Source: Armatimonadota bacterium
GTDB lineage: Bacteria > Sysuimicrobiota > Sysuimicrobiia > Sysuimicrobiales > Humicultoraceae
DNA length: 64,000 nucleotides
Assembly: GCA_031081715.1 (NCBI GenBank)
Contig: JAVHMA010000012.1
Coordinates: 1 to 64,000, forward strand
Direction of reading: 5' to 3'
In this document: piece after piece, positions 45,214-54,477 of the stretch
How positions within the stretch are numbered: the stretch's first letter is position 1
Layout of the letters: every line of letters starts with the position of its first letter
Notes under the pieces: model-generated
Databases searched by the model: none
What the model was told of the DNA's origin: nothing
What the model saw: the letters and a program-made list of their open reading frames with translations, nothing else
Translations under genes and position numbers: made by a program

Positions 45214-45709
45214 CACTTCGCCCGAGGTTGGCGCGGATGATCGCCGCGACCTCGAGCGCGCGGGCGAGCTCCTCGACGCGTTCAGCGAGCAGCGTCGCGA
45301 GCGCGCCCGGATGCGGCCGCCGCGGCGCGCTCGCGCCGTAGGGCGCGTCGACCGACGCGTCGCGCTCGCCGGGCAGCACGCCCCGTAGCACGTCGGCGGC
45401 CGCCACGACGACCCCGACGGAGGCGTCCACCGCGGCGTCGGCCGCGCGCAACCCGTCGGCCCGGGCCGCGTCTTCGAGCGCCGTCCCGTCTGCCGCGCGC
45501 TCCTGCGCCCCGCGCTGTATTTCCCGCACGGCGCGCTCGACCTCGTCGAGAGCCGCCAGCAGCACCGGCGAGGCCTGGGGACGCCGGCCGGTCGCCGGGT
45601 GGTAGGACAGACCGCCGGCCTCGCGCCGGATGGTCGCGGCCGCCCGGCGCAGGCGCGCAGCCTGCGCCGCGGACGCAACGGCGAGCTGGTCCGTGGACAT
45701 CTGGCTCAT
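45194..45709 (-). CDS. Hypothetical Ala-rich protein
   Basis: A 171-residue product, mostly helical and Ala/Arg-rich (AAQAARLRRAAATIRREAG; LATLLAERVEELARALEVAA). No family recognised. The start is uncertain (ATG at 45709 or 45700) and no good ribosome site is present. It overlaps the glycosyltransferase gene tail-to-tail by 20 nt. No better gene occupies the interval, but coding status is not secure. Confidence 0.4.
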   Translation of the reverse strand: MSQMSTDQLAVASAAQAARLRRAAATIRREAGGLSYHPATGRRPQASPVLLAALDEVERAVREIQRGAQERAADGTALEDAARADGLRAADAAVDASVGVVVAAADVLRGVLPGERDASVDAPYGASAPRRPHPGALATLLAERVEELARALEVAAIIRANLGRSARTRET

Positions 45710-45841
45710 CGGGAAAACCCGGGGTATCGTAGCACTCGGCCCCGGGCCCGGCAATCCGCGGCTTTGCGCGAAGGAGGTCCGTGGCCTCCCGCGAATGGGC
45801 AGGAACCGGCCGGCGGTGGCTGGTGGAGTGGGGGCACGGCG

Positions 45842-46780
45842 GTGGCGCTGAGGCAGACCCTCGAAGCCCTGGATTTGCTCGACTCCGCGCACGCGAGCGG
45901 CGAGCGCGTCGCAGCCGCGCTGCGGGCCAGGGGCCTGGAGGCGACGACCACCACGATCCAGGGCGAGCGCGGGGAGACCGACTTCGTGCGCGTCGCAATC
46001 CCGGGCACCCGCGGACGCCAGGGGGGCGGCCCTGCACCGACGCTGGGCATCATCGGCCGGCTGGGCGGCATCGGCGCGCGGCCGCACCGCATCGGGCTGG
46101 TCTCGGACGGCGACGGCGCCGTGGTCGCGGTCGCCTGCGCGCTGCGGGTCGCGGACATGCGCCGCGAGGGCGACGACCTGCCCGGCGATCTACTGGTCGC
46201 CACGCACGTCTGCCCGCGGGCGCACATCCGCGAAACGCCGACGGTGCCGATGATGGCCTCGCCGGTGGACGTGGCCACCATGAACCGCCACGAGGTGGAC
46301 CCCGCCATGGAGGCGATCCTGTCGGTGGACACGACGCGGGGCAACCGCCTGGTCAACCACCGCGGAATCGCGATCACGCCGCCGGTTAAAGAAGGATACA
46401 TCCTGCGGGTGCCGGACGGGTTGCTGGACCTCTACCAGTGGGTCACGGGCCGCGTTCCGGTGATCGTGCCGCTGACGACGCAGGACATTACACCTTACGG
46501 TACCGGCCTCCGTCATATCAACAGTATCGTGCAACCGGCGGTGGCCACCGGCGCGCCGGTGGTTGGGGTGGCGCTTACCGCCGAGGTCGCGGTGCCCGGG
46601 TCGGCGACCGGCGCCAGCCCGCCGGGCGACATGGAGACCGCGGTGCGCTTCTGTCTGGAGGTCGCCAAGGCGTACGGGGCGGGCGAGCTGGCGTTCTACG
46701 ACCGCGACGAGTACGCCGAGCTGCTCGCGCGCTACGGCCCGATGCGGCACCTGCAGACGCTGGGCCACGTATACAGGTAG
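45842..46780 (+). CDS. DUF1177 family protein
   Basis: A 312-residue protein: LRQTLEALDLLDSAHASGE, GERGETDFVRVAIPG, THVCPRAHIRETPTVPMMAS and VKEGYILRVPDGLLDLYQW are typical of the DUF1177 family, whose function is not established. The conserved His/Cys/Asp residues suggest a metal-dependent enzyme or an amino-acid-binding role (inference). GTG start at 45842 with GGAGTGGGGG upstream. Precedes the RND adaptor gene by 31 nt. Confidence 0.8.
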   Translation: MALRQTLEALDLLDSAHASGERVAAALRARGLEATTTTIQGERGETDFVRVAIPGTRGRQGGGPAPTLGIIGRLGGIGARPHRIGLVSDGDGAVVAVACALRVADMRREGDDLPGDLLVATHVCPRAHIRETPTVPMMASPVDVATMNRHEVDPAMEAILSVDTTRGNRLVNHRGIAITPPVKEGYILRVPDGLLDLYQWVTGRVPVIVPLTTQDITPYGTGLRHINSIVQPAVATGAPVVGVALTAEVAVPGSATGASPPGDMETAVRFCLEVAKAYGAGELAFYDRDEYAELLARYGPMRHLQTLGHVYR

Positions 46781-46811
46781 ACACGGATTCGTCCTCACGG
46801 GTGATGCCGGA

Positions 46812-48191
46812 ATGCCCCGACTGCTCCGCACGATGATCCTCCTCGCTGTCGCCGGCGTGGTCATCTTCGGCGCCACCCAGTGGCTGTCGCGGCGGCCGGC
46901 CGCGCAGCAGTCCGCGGCCGCGCCGCAGTCCCCGGCTGGCCCGCCCGCCGGGGGGCCGAGGGCGCCGGGCCAGGGCGCCCCGCGCGCGCCGATAGTGCTT
47001 ACGACCGTCGTCGAACCAGAGCCGCTCGTTGAGCAGGACGCGTTCCCGGCCGACGTCCGCGCGTCCGCGACGGCGGACGTGACCTCGCGGATTGCCGGCC
47101 GGCTGGGCGCGCTGCTCGTGCGCGAGGGCTCGTTCGTAGCCGCGGGCGGCCTGGTGGCCCGCATCGACGACCCGGAGCTGGAGCTCGCCGTCCGTCAGGC
47201 CGACGCGGCCGTAGACGTCCAGCGTGCCCGGCTCGCGCAGCTGCGAGCAGGCCCGCGCTCGCAGGAGGTGGCGCAGGTCGAGGCGCAGGTGGCCCAGGCG
47301 CGCACCTCGCTGGCCCAGGCGGAGCGTGAGCTCGCCCGCAACCAGCAACTCTTCGCCGACGGCTTCGTCGCCCGCGCGGTCGTGGACCGTTCGCAGACCG
47401 ATGTCGATCTGGCGCGCCAGCGCCTCCGCGCGGCCGAAGAACAGCTGGCCCTGGTGAAGCAAGGCCCGCGCGTGGAGGATATCCAGGCCCAGGAGGCGCT
47501 GGTCCGCCAGGCCCAGGTGGCGGCCGCGGCCGCGCGCGCGCGGCTGCGCGACCTGCGGATCACCTCGCCGATCGCCGGCGTGGTCACGCGGGTCAACGTG
47601 GAGCGCGGATCGGTCATCAGCAGCCAGACCGTGCTCGCCTCAGTGGCGACGATCCGGCCAGTGGAGGTGCACGTCCCCCTGCCGGAGACCGACCTGCCCC
47701 GGCTGCGGCCGACGACGACCGTCCGGCTGCAGGTGGACGCCTTCCCCGGCCGGACGTTCGAAGGCCGGATCGTCCGCATCGCCCCGGCGCTCGACGCGGC
47801 GTCGCGCAGCGCGCGCGCGGTGGTCGTGCTCCCCAACCCCGACGGGGCACTGCGGCCGGGGATGTTCGCGCGCGCCACCGTGGTCTTCGACACGCGCCAG
47901 GCACTGCTGATTCCCTCCGACGCGATCACGCGCCGGGGGGAGGCGGTCGTGGTGTTCGTCGTCAAGGACGGCGTCGTCGAGGAGCGCCCCGTAACCATCG
48001 GCTACGTCGCCGGCGGCCGGTCGGAGATCGTCGCTGGGTTGCGCCCCGGCGAGGCGATCGTCACCGCCGGTCAACAGGGCCTGCGCGACGGCATGCCGGT
48101 CACGGTGGGCCGGCCCGCCGGGCCCGCGCGGCCCGGCGCGCCCGGCGAGAACCAGCCCCGCGTACGCCAGACGCCAGGAGCCCGCCCATGA
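46812..48191 (+). CDS. RND efflux membrane-fusion (periplasmic adaptor) protein
   Basis: A 459-residue adaptor: N-terminal membrane anchor (residues 4-25), a Pro/Gly-rich linker, the barrel-sandwich half VTSRIAGRLGALLVREGSFV, a long coiled coil (about residues 125-250) and the returning half ITSPIAGVVTRVNVERGSVI. The beta-barrel and membrane-proximal domains follow (ITRRGEAVVVFVVKDGVVEE). It joins the RND pump to an outer channel; no TolC-like gene is in the window. Ends in ATGA with the pump gene. Confidence 0.93.
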   Translation: MPRLLRTMILLAVAGVVIFGATQWLSRRPAAQQSAAAPQSPAGPPAGGPRAPGQGAPRAPIVLTTVVEPEPLVEQDAFPADVRASATADVTSRIAGRLGALLVREGSFVAAGGLVARIDDPELELAVRQADAAVDVQRARLAQLRAGPRSQEVAQVEAQVAQARTSLAQAERELARNQQLFADGFVARAVVDRSQTDVDLARQRLRAAEEQLALVKQGPRVEDIQAQEALVRQAQVAAAAARARLRDLRITSPIAGVVTRVNVERGSVISSQTVLASVATIRPVEVHVPLPETDLPRLRPTTTVRLQVDAFPGRTFEGRIVRIAPALDAASRSARAVVVLPNPDGALRPGMFARATVVFDTRQALLIPSDAITRRGEAVVVFVVKDGVVEERPVTIGYVAGGRSEIVAGLRPGEAIVTAGQQGLRDGMPVTVGRPAGPARPGAPGENQPRVRQTPGARP

Positions 48192-51100
48192 GCATCTCTC
48201 GCGCCGCGATCGCCCGCCCCGTCACGACGGCGATGGCCTTCCTCGCCGTCTCGTTCCTGGGGCTCGTGGCGTTCTCCCGGCTCCCGGTCGATCTCATGCC
48301 CGACATCTCGTTCCCGTCGCTGTCGGTGCAAACCAACTACCCCGGCGCCGGGCCACAGGAGGTCGAGCGCGAGGTCACGATGGTCATCGAGGACGCGCTG
48401 GCCGCGATCCCCGGCATGACCGAACTCGTCTCGAGCTCCACCGAGGGTCGGAGCAGCGTGACGCTGCGCTTCGCCTGGGGCGCCGACCTGGACGCGGCCG
48501 CGAACGAGGTCCGGCCGGCGCTCGACCGCATCCGCGGCCGGCTCCCCAGCGGCGCGGAGACCCCGCGCCTGTCCCGATTCGACCCGAACACGTTCCCGAT
48601 CATGCTCCTGGCCATCGAGGCCACCGGCGATACGGCCCGCGTGCGCGACCTCGCCGAGCGCGAGTTCAAGCCGCGCCTGGAGCAGGTCGAAGGCGTGGCA
48701 CTCGTCGAGATCCGCGGCACCCGCGACCGGCAGATCCAGGTGCAGCTGGATGCCGGCCGCATGGCCGCCTTCGGGATCTCCGAGCGCGAGGTGACGCAGG
48801 CGCTCGCCGCCGCGGCCACCGCCGACCCGGGCGGCGATGTCCGCGTGGGTGCGCAGCGCCGAATCGTCCGCACACTCGGACGGTTTGCCTCGCCGGACGA
48901 CATCGCCATGACCGTGGTGACCACCCGGGGGGGCGTGCCGGTCCGCATCGCGGACGTCGCGCGTGTGGTGGACGGGCTCGCGGACGCGACCTCGATCACC
49001 CGACTGAACGGCCGACCCGCGATCATTGTCGCGGTCACCAAGCAGTCGGGCTCCAACACCGTCGCGGTAGCCCGGCGGGTGCGGGCCGTGGTCGACGAGC
49101 TCAACGCGCAGTTTCCGCAGGGCCGCATGACCATCCTCAACGACGGCAGCCGGTTCATCCGACGGGCGATCTCTAACGTGCAGACCGCGGCACTCGCGGG
49201 CGGTGCGCTGACCATCGCGGTGCTGCTCACCTTCCTGCGCAACCTGAGCAGCACGCTCATCATCGCCACCGCGATCCCGGCCTCGATCCTGGCCACGATC
49301 TTCCTCATGTTCACCACCGGGTCTACCCTCAACCTGATGACGTTCGGCGGCCTGGCCCTGGCGGTGGGCATGCTCGTCGACAGCGCCATCGTGGTGCTGG
49401 AGAACATCTTCCGCCACCGCGAGGAGGGCCAGCCGGCGCGGCTGGCGGCGGAGGCGTCCACCGCCGAGGTGGGCACCGCCATCATGGCCAGCACGCTCAC
49501 CACGATCGTCGTCTTCCTGCCCATGTTCTTCACCACCGGCATCGCCAGCGTGATGTTCCGGCCGTTGGCGCTCGTGGTCACCGCGGCGCTCCTGTGCTCT
49601 CTGCTCGTGGCGATCACATTGATCCCGACGCTGTCGGCCCGTGCGCTGATCATGGGGCACGGGCGGGGTGCGGCGGGGCGACTGGCGGCGGCGATCGAGC
49701 GCCGGTTCAACGCGCTCGACGACGTCTTCGGCACGGTGCTCCGCGCGACCATGCGCCGGCCGCTGCTCGTCGTCGCCCCGGCGGTGGTGGCCGTCGTGGT
49801 CGCCTTCTCGGCGTTGCCGACGATCGGCCGCGAGACCTTCCCGCAGTCCGACGAGCGCGAGTTCTTCGTCGGCGTACAGCAGCCGCGCGGCACCGCGCTG
49901 GAGGTCACCGACCAGGTGGCCCGGCGCGTCGAGCGCATCCTGATGGAGACGCCGGGGGTCGTCCAGGTCGCCACGTTCGTCGGCGGCGGGTTCGGCCCCG
50001 GGGGGTCGCACGTGGTCAACTTCCGCGCGACCCTGGGCCGCGACGCCCCGCCGACGCAGCGGGTCATCGCCGACCTGCGCCCCCGCATCCGGATACCCGG
50101 GGCGACCGTGTTCTACCGACCGCTTAGCTCGCTGTTCATCTTCCGCACGCCCGATCCCATCAGCATCGACATTCGGGGCTTCGACCTGGAAGCGGGCAAC
50201 GCGGTGGCCCGGCAGCTCCGGGGTGTGCTGGAACGGGTGCCCGGCGTGACCGACCTCCAGATCAGCCGCGAGGAGAGCGCCGAGGAGTTCACGGTTCAGG
50301 TGGACCCGCTGAAGGCCGCGGGGTTCGGGGTCAGCCCGGGCCAGGTCGCCTCGGCGGTCAGGACCTACATCGGCGGGACGGTCGCGACGCTCTACCGCGC
50401 CGGAGGCGACGATATCAACGTCGTGGTGCGCCTGCGCGAGTCCGACCGCGCCACCCCGGACCGGATCGGCGACCTGCCGATCAGCACCCCCCGAGGCATC
50501 GTCCCCCTCCGCCAGATGGCGACGATCGCCGGCACGCCGGGCCCCACGCAGATCCAGCGCCGCAACCGCGAGCGCATCATCACGATCAACGGCAACGTCA
50601 GCGGCCGCGACCTCGGCGGCGCGATGGCGGACGTGCGGAACGCTGTGCTGGCGCAGCGGCTCCCACGGGGGTTCTCGGTGGCCTTCGGCGGCGAGTTCCA
50701 GGACCAGCAGGAGTCGTTCGGCCAGATCCTCTCAGGCTTTCTGATGTCGCTCGTGCTCGTGTACATGGTGATGGCGTCGCAGTTCGAGCGCCTGCTCGAG
50801 CCCTTTCTCATCATGGCGGCCGTGCCGTTCGCGCTCGTCGGCGTCGTCGGGGCCCTGCTGCTCACCGGCACAACCCTCAACGTCCAGTCGGGGTTGGGCG
50901 CCATCGTCCTGGTGGGTGTCGCCGTGAACAACGCCATCGTGCTCATCTCGTACGCGCTGCAGCTCCAGGACGAGGGAATCCCGCTGCGCGAGGCGCTCGC
51001 GCGGGCGGGCGCCCGGCGGCTCCGGCCGATCCTGATGACGACGCTGACGACCATCTGCGGCCTCCTGCCGCTGGCGATCGGATTTGGCGAGGGCTCGGAG

Positions 51101-51268
51101 CTTCAATCGCCGATGGCCCGGGCCATCGTGGGCGGGCTCGTCACCTCGACGATCGGTAGCCTGCTGCTGATCCCGGCGCTGTACGTGCTGCTGCGCTCGG
51201 CCACGCAATGGGTGCGCCACCGGCGGGAGGCGCCGGCGGCCATTCCCGAGGCGACGGACGGAAAGTAG
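48188..51268 (+). CDS. RND multidrug efflux transporter (AcrB/HAE1-like)
   Basis: A 1,026-residue proton-driven efflux pump with 12 membrane helices and two large extracytoplasmic loops. N-terminus AIARPVTTAMAFLAVSFLGL, TM4 relay ALAVGMLVDSAIVVLENIF, and C-terminal GLGAIVLVGVAVNNAIVLIS. The relay has Asp-Ser where AcrB has Asp-Asp, seen in several RND branches but worth noting. Translationally coupled to the adaptor. Confidence 0.95.
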   Translation: MSISRAAIARPVTTAMAFLAVSFLGLVAFSRLPVDLMPDISFPSLSVQTNYPGAGPQEVEREVTMVIEDALAAIPGMTELVSSSTEGRSSVTLRFAWGADLDAAANEVRPALDRIRGRLPSGAETPRLSRFDPNTFPIMLLAIEATGDTARVRDLAEREFKPRLEQVEGVALVEIRGTRDRQIQVQLDAGRMAAFGISEREVTQALAAAATADPGGDVRVGAQRRIVRTLGRFASPDDIAMTVVTTRGGVPVRIADVARVVDGLADATSITRLNGRPAIIVAVTKQSGSNTVAVARRVRAVVDELNAQFPQGRMTILNDGSRFIRRAISNVQTAALAGGALTIAVLLTFLRNLSSTLIIATAIPASILATIFLMFTTGSTLNLMTFGGLALAVGMLVDSAIVVLENIFRHREEGQPARLAAEASTAEVGTAIMASTLTTIVVFLPMFFTTGIASVMFRPLALVVTAALLCSLLVAITLIPTLSARALIMGHGRGAAGRLAAAIERRFNALDDVFGTVLRATMRRPLLVVAPAVVAVVVAFSALPTIGRETFPQSDEREFFVGVQQPRGTALEVTDQVARRVERILMETPGVVQVATFVGGGFGPGGSHVVNFRATLGRDAPPTQRVIADLRPRIRIPGATVFYRPLSSLFIFRTPDPISIDIRGFDLEAGNAVARQLRGVLERVPGVTDLQISREESAEEFTVQVDPLKAAGFGVSPGQVASAVRTYIGGTVATLYRAGGDDINVVVRLRESDRATPDRIGDLPISTPRGIVPLRQMATIAGTPGPTQIQRRNRERIITINGNVSGRDLGGAMADVRNAVLAQRLPRGFSVAFGGEFQDQQESFGQILSGFLMSLVLVYMVMASQFERLLEPFLIMAAVPFALVGVVGALLLTGTTLNVQSGLGAIVLVGVAVNNAIVLISYALQLQDEGIPLREALARAGARRLRPILMTTLTTICGLLPLAIGFGEGSELQSPMARAIVGGLVTSTIGSLLLIPALYVLLRSATQWVRHRREAPAAIPEATDGK

Positions 51269-51360
51269 CGCGAACCCGGGCTGGACGCGACGGGACGGCC
51301 CGTCTGGTACAGCGCGGGAACGGGCATAACGGCAGCAAAGGCGTCAGGAGGTGGGGTGCC

Positions 51361-51867
51361 GTGGACGCTCGCGCTCTGGTGGGCGTGTTCGTGGCCGGTG
51401 TGCTGGTCGCGGGGAACTCGCTACCCGGCGCGGCCGCACCGGCCGACCCGGTCAAGACCGTGCTGGAGCGCCTTCGTCAGGCGGATGCCCTGGTGGCGAC
51501 GGTCGTAGAGGCCGCGAGAACCCGCGACCTCACCGCGCTACGCGCCAGGATCGAGGAGTACCGGGCCCTGATGCGCACGGTGGCGGCGGAGGCCAAGCAC
51601 CTGCCTGCCGACAACCCCGGAACGCAGCGCGCGCTGGAGATCGTCAGAGAGGCCACGCTCAAGCACATGGATTCGCTCAAGAAGGCACAGGAGCAGGTGA
51701 CCTCGGAGCAGGCCCGCGCGGCCCTCGACCGCGCGATGGAGGTCTCCCAGATCGGGCACAACGTCTCGACCGAGGCGCTGGAGCAGATCAACGCCGGGAC
51801 GCCCGGGCCCCCGGCGGGGGTCCCGAACGCTGGCGCCAACGCGGGCGGAGGGCGCGGCGGGCGCTAG
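51361..51867 (+). CDS. Exported helical protein, unknown function
   Basis: A 168-residue product with a signal peptide (VGVFVAGVLVAGNSLPGAAA) and a mature helical domain (VKTVLERLRQADALVATVVE), ending in a Gly/Asn-rich tail. GTG start with AGGAGGTG 7 nt upstream, a strong site. It resembles in style, not clearly in sequence, the Ala-rich secreted protein at 31943. It may be co-transcribed with the efflux pump 92 nt upstream. Confidence 0.7.
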   Translation: MDARALVGVFVAGVLVAGNSLPGAAAPADPVKTVLERLRQADALVATVVEAARTRDLTALRARIEEYRALMRTVAAEAKHLPADNPGTQRALEIVREATLKHMDSLKKAQEQVTSEQARAALDRAMEVSQIGHNVSTEALEQINAGTPGPPAGVPNAGANAGGGRGGR

Positions 51868-51900
51868 CCGCTACGGCACGTCCCGGACGGTGAGCGGAGC

Positions 51901-52665
51901 ATGCTGGCGCCCACGACACAGGCGACCGATCGGTTGCCACTGGGCCAACTGCCCAGGACATTCTTGTCCTCGCGCAGGCTCCTCGCTCTGCCGCTGCTCG
52001 CCGTCGCGCTAGCCGCCGCGTCGCCGGACGCCTCGGGCCAGCCGGCGGCCCTACCCGCATTCGGCCCCGGGGTCGTGGGGATCGCGAGCTCGGGCTTCGT
52101 GATCGCCGGAGGCGTGCCGCTCACATCCGGTGCCTGGGGGACCGACTACATCACGGTCTCGCACACGCTGCGTGTCGGGGCACAGTTCGCGGTCCTGCGT
52201 GACGGGTTCCCCTACGCTGAGACGAGGCCGGTCGCCGCGTGCTCGTCGCAGGCGCATGGGATCGACGTGCTGATCCTGCGGGCGTCCACGCACGCCAACG
52301 GCCCGGTGATCGAGTGGGGCGACCCGGCGGCGTTGCGCCCGGGCGACGAGTTCTACGGGTTCCCGCGCCGAGAGATCCATCCGGTACCGGTGAAGTAAAC
52401 GTTCGTCCACATGAACTACCTGGAGTGGTCGAAGCTCGACCGCGATCGTGTGTCGCACCAGTGGCACAACACCATGGTGGCGCGGGGAGGGAGCCGCCCC
52501 GGCTTCTCAGGGTCGCCGTGGGTGGCCGATGGCAGGGTCTTCGGACTGCACAAGGGCAGCACGCGCCCGCCCGGCCAGATGGAGCACCAGCTCGGCGAGT
52601 CGGCGGTGCGCATTCAGCAGTGCCTGAAGGATCTGGGTTACGAGCACCTGGTCCCGCAGAACTGA
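51901..52665 (+). pseudogene. Secreted trypsin-like protease interrupted by an in-frame TAA
   Basis: A signal peptide (LLALPLLAVALAAASPDASG) is followed by a chymotrypsin-like fold: VSHTLRVGAQFAVLRDG with candidate His, HGIDVLILRASTH with Asp, and the Ser motif RPGFSGSPWVADGRVFGLHKG. A single TAA at 52396-52398, between HPVPVK and TFVHMNYLEW, splits the frame; there is no frameshift. TAA excludes selenocysteine. An internal ATG at 52411 could yield only the Ser half. Most likely a recent nonsense mutation. Confidence 0.75.
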
Positions 52666-52800
52666 CACCGGGAAGCGGAGGCTCATCTGCGTGCTGCGCA
52701 GAGAGGGCGTCGAGGACGTCGCGCGGTCGAGGAGCTCATGGCGCTGGGATTCTCAATGGTCGCGCCCGTGCAGCGTGGTCGCTGCGGCAATGCCTGACGC

Positions 52801-52878
52801 TGGTGCCCCCAGCGGGATTCGAACCCGCGTTACCGGCTTGAAAGACCGGCGTCCTGGGCCAGGCTAGACGATGGGGGC
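52801..52878 (-). tRNA. tRNA-Glu (anticodon TTC)
   Basis: 78 nt with encoded CCA. Acceptor GCCCCCA/TGGGGGC, discriminator A, anticodon loop CTTTCAA, T-arm GCGGG-TTCGAAT-CCCGC. Confidence 0.95.
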
Positions 52879-52931
52879 ACGGCGACCGTCAGCAGTATAG
52901 CACGAGCCAGCGGCGTGCAGGCGCCGCGCGC

Positions 52932-53741
52932 CTACAGCGGCCCCCGCACCGCCCCGCCGTCCACCTGGAACGTCCCGCCCGTGATGAAGCTCGCGCGCTC
53001 CGAGGCCAGGAACACCGCCAGGCTCGCGAACTCCTCGGGCTGGCCCAGGCGGCCCAGCGGAATCTGAGAGATCCATAGCCGCCGCTCCGCCTCGCCGTAG
53101 GACAGTCCCTCGCGCTCCGCGTAGCCGGCGGTGAGCTCGCGCAGTCGGTCGGTGGCGATCGGCCCGGGGCAGATCGCATTCACCAGGATGTTGTCGGGTC
53201 CCAGCTCGAGCGCCTGCGTCTTCGCGAGCCCGACGACCGCCAGCCGCACCGCGTTGGACAGCCCCAGGGTGGGCAGCGGGTGCTTCACCGTGTACGACGT
53301 CACGTGGATGATGCGGCCCCAGCGCTGCGCGCGCATGGACGGGATCACCGCGCGGCACAGCCGCACCGCGCCGAACAGCAGGCCCCCCACCGCGGCCTCC
53401 CACTGCGCGTCGGTGAGGGCCGCCACCGGCCCCGCCGGTGGACCGCCGGTGTTGGTGACCAGGATGTCCACGCGGCCGAATCGCTCCAGCGCGAAGGTCG
53501 CCAGGCGCTCCGCGTCCTCGGCGCGCCCCACGTCCGCCACCGCGGCGACGGCGGCGCCTCCCGAGGCGGCCACGGCGGGGTTGGCCGCGATCGCCGCGGC
53601 CGCGGCCTCGACGGCCGACCGGGTTCGCGAGGCAACGACGACCCGTGCCCCCTCAGCGGCGAGTCCCTCGGCGATCGCCCGGCCCAGCCCCCGGCTCGCG
53701 CCGCTCGTGATCGCGACCTTGCCCCGCAGCCCCAGCTCCAC
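52932..53741 (-). CDS. Short-chain dehydrogenase/reductase lacking the YxxxK pair
   Basis: A 269-residue classical SDR with cofactor motif TSGASRGLGRAIAEGL, NTGG and the Ser region IIHVTSYTVKHPLP. It ends in FITGGTFQVDGGAVRG, typical of FabG-like enzymes. At the catalytic position the sequence is LSNAVRLAVVGLAKT instead of YxxxK, so Tyr and Lys are absent. A subfamily with SNAxR exists and its activity is unclear. GTG start at 53741 with GGGAGG upstream. It overlaps the 3' end of the LytTR regulator gene by 89 nt. Confidence 0.88.
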   Translation of the reverse strand: MELGLRGKVAITSGASRGLGRAIAEGLAAEGARVVVASRTRSAVEAAAAAIAANPAVAASGGAAVAAVADVGRAEDAERLATFALERFGRVDILVTNTGGPPAGPVAALTDAQWEAAVGGLLFGAVRLCRAVIPSMRAQRWGRIIHVTSYTVKHPLPTLGLSNAVRLAVVGLAKTQALELGPDNILVNAICPGPIATDRLRELTAGYAEREGLSYGEAERRLWISQIPLGRLGQPEEFASLAVFLASERASFITGGTFQVDGGAVRGPL

Positions 53742-54477
53742 CCGGCGGCCTCCCTGCCCGCGGAATCCAGATCACCTGACGGCGAAACGCGGCGAGGCGG
53801 GTCTTGGCGACCGGGACGTGGGTCTCCTGCCCGTCGTCGAGCAGGAGGGTGTGCGCGTGGCGCGACCAGCTCACCAGCGCCCGCACGCGCCGCGGGTTCA
53901 CCAGGTAGGCTCGGTGTGTGCGCAGGAAGCCGCACCGGGCGAGGGCGGCCTCGAGGCGGCCGAGCGGTCCGGCGACGCGGTGGACCGCGTCGTCGGCGTG
54001 GATCACCGCGACGCCACCCTGCGCCTCCACGTAGAGGATGCGCTCCGGCGCGAGCGCGCGGTGCATCTCGCCGGCAGGCACGAAGACGCGCGCCACGGCC
54101 GGCGGGCGCCCCGCGAGTCTCCGCCGCACCCTGCGCAGCGCCTCCCGCAGCCGCGCCGCGGAGAGGGGTTTGAGCACGTAGTCAGCGGCGTCGAGCGCGA
54201 ACGCGTCGGCCGCGTGCTCCGCGTACCCGGTGACGAAGACCACGGGCAACGCCCTGGGCAGACGCCGCGCGACCTCGATCCCGTCGCCGTCGGGCAGCCG
54301 TACATCCAGGCAGACCAGGTCGGGCCGCAAGGCCCCGGCCGCCCGCAGAACCTCGGCACCGGCAGCGCACTCCGCCGCGGCCTCGACGCCGAGCGGCGCG
54401 AGCAAGGCGCGAAGGTGCGCGCGCGCGCCGGCCTCGTCGTCGGCGATGACCGCGCGCAACGCGCCGCCGGCGCTCAC
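53653..54477 (-). CDS. LytTR-type response regulator
   Basis: A 274-residue regulator: receiver with VIADDEAGARAHLRALL, phospho-Asp in LVCLDVRLPDGDG and VLKPLS. The LytTR DNA-binding domain (ILYVEAQGGVAVIHADD, RTHRAYLVNPRRVRAL) follows. The C-terminal about 30 residues (Gly/Arg-rich) read through the start of the SDR gene and are probably a dispensable extension. GTG start overlaps the kinase stop (GTGA). Confidence 0.9.
   Translation of the reverse strand: MSAGGALRAVIADDEAGARAHLRALLAPLGVEAAAECAAGAEVLRAAGALRPDLVCLDVRLPDGDGIEVARRLPRALPVVFVTGYAEHAADAFALDAADYVLKPLSAARLREALRRVRRRLAGRPPAVARVFVPAGEMHRALAPERILYVEAQGGVAVIHADDAVHRVAGPLGRLEAALARCGFLRTHRAYLVNPRRVRALVSWSRHAHTLLLDDGQETHVPVAKTRLAAFRRQVIWIPRAGRPPGGAGAAGQGRDHERREPGAGPGDRRGTRR

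Noticed and set aside
48188-51268. CusA-type heavy-metal RND pump
   Set aside because: Signature regions resemble HAE1-type pumps and there are no Met/His-rich metal sites in the adaptor.
52396-52398. Possible third recoded stop in the protease gene
   Set aside because: The codon is TAA and is not at a redox cysteine position.
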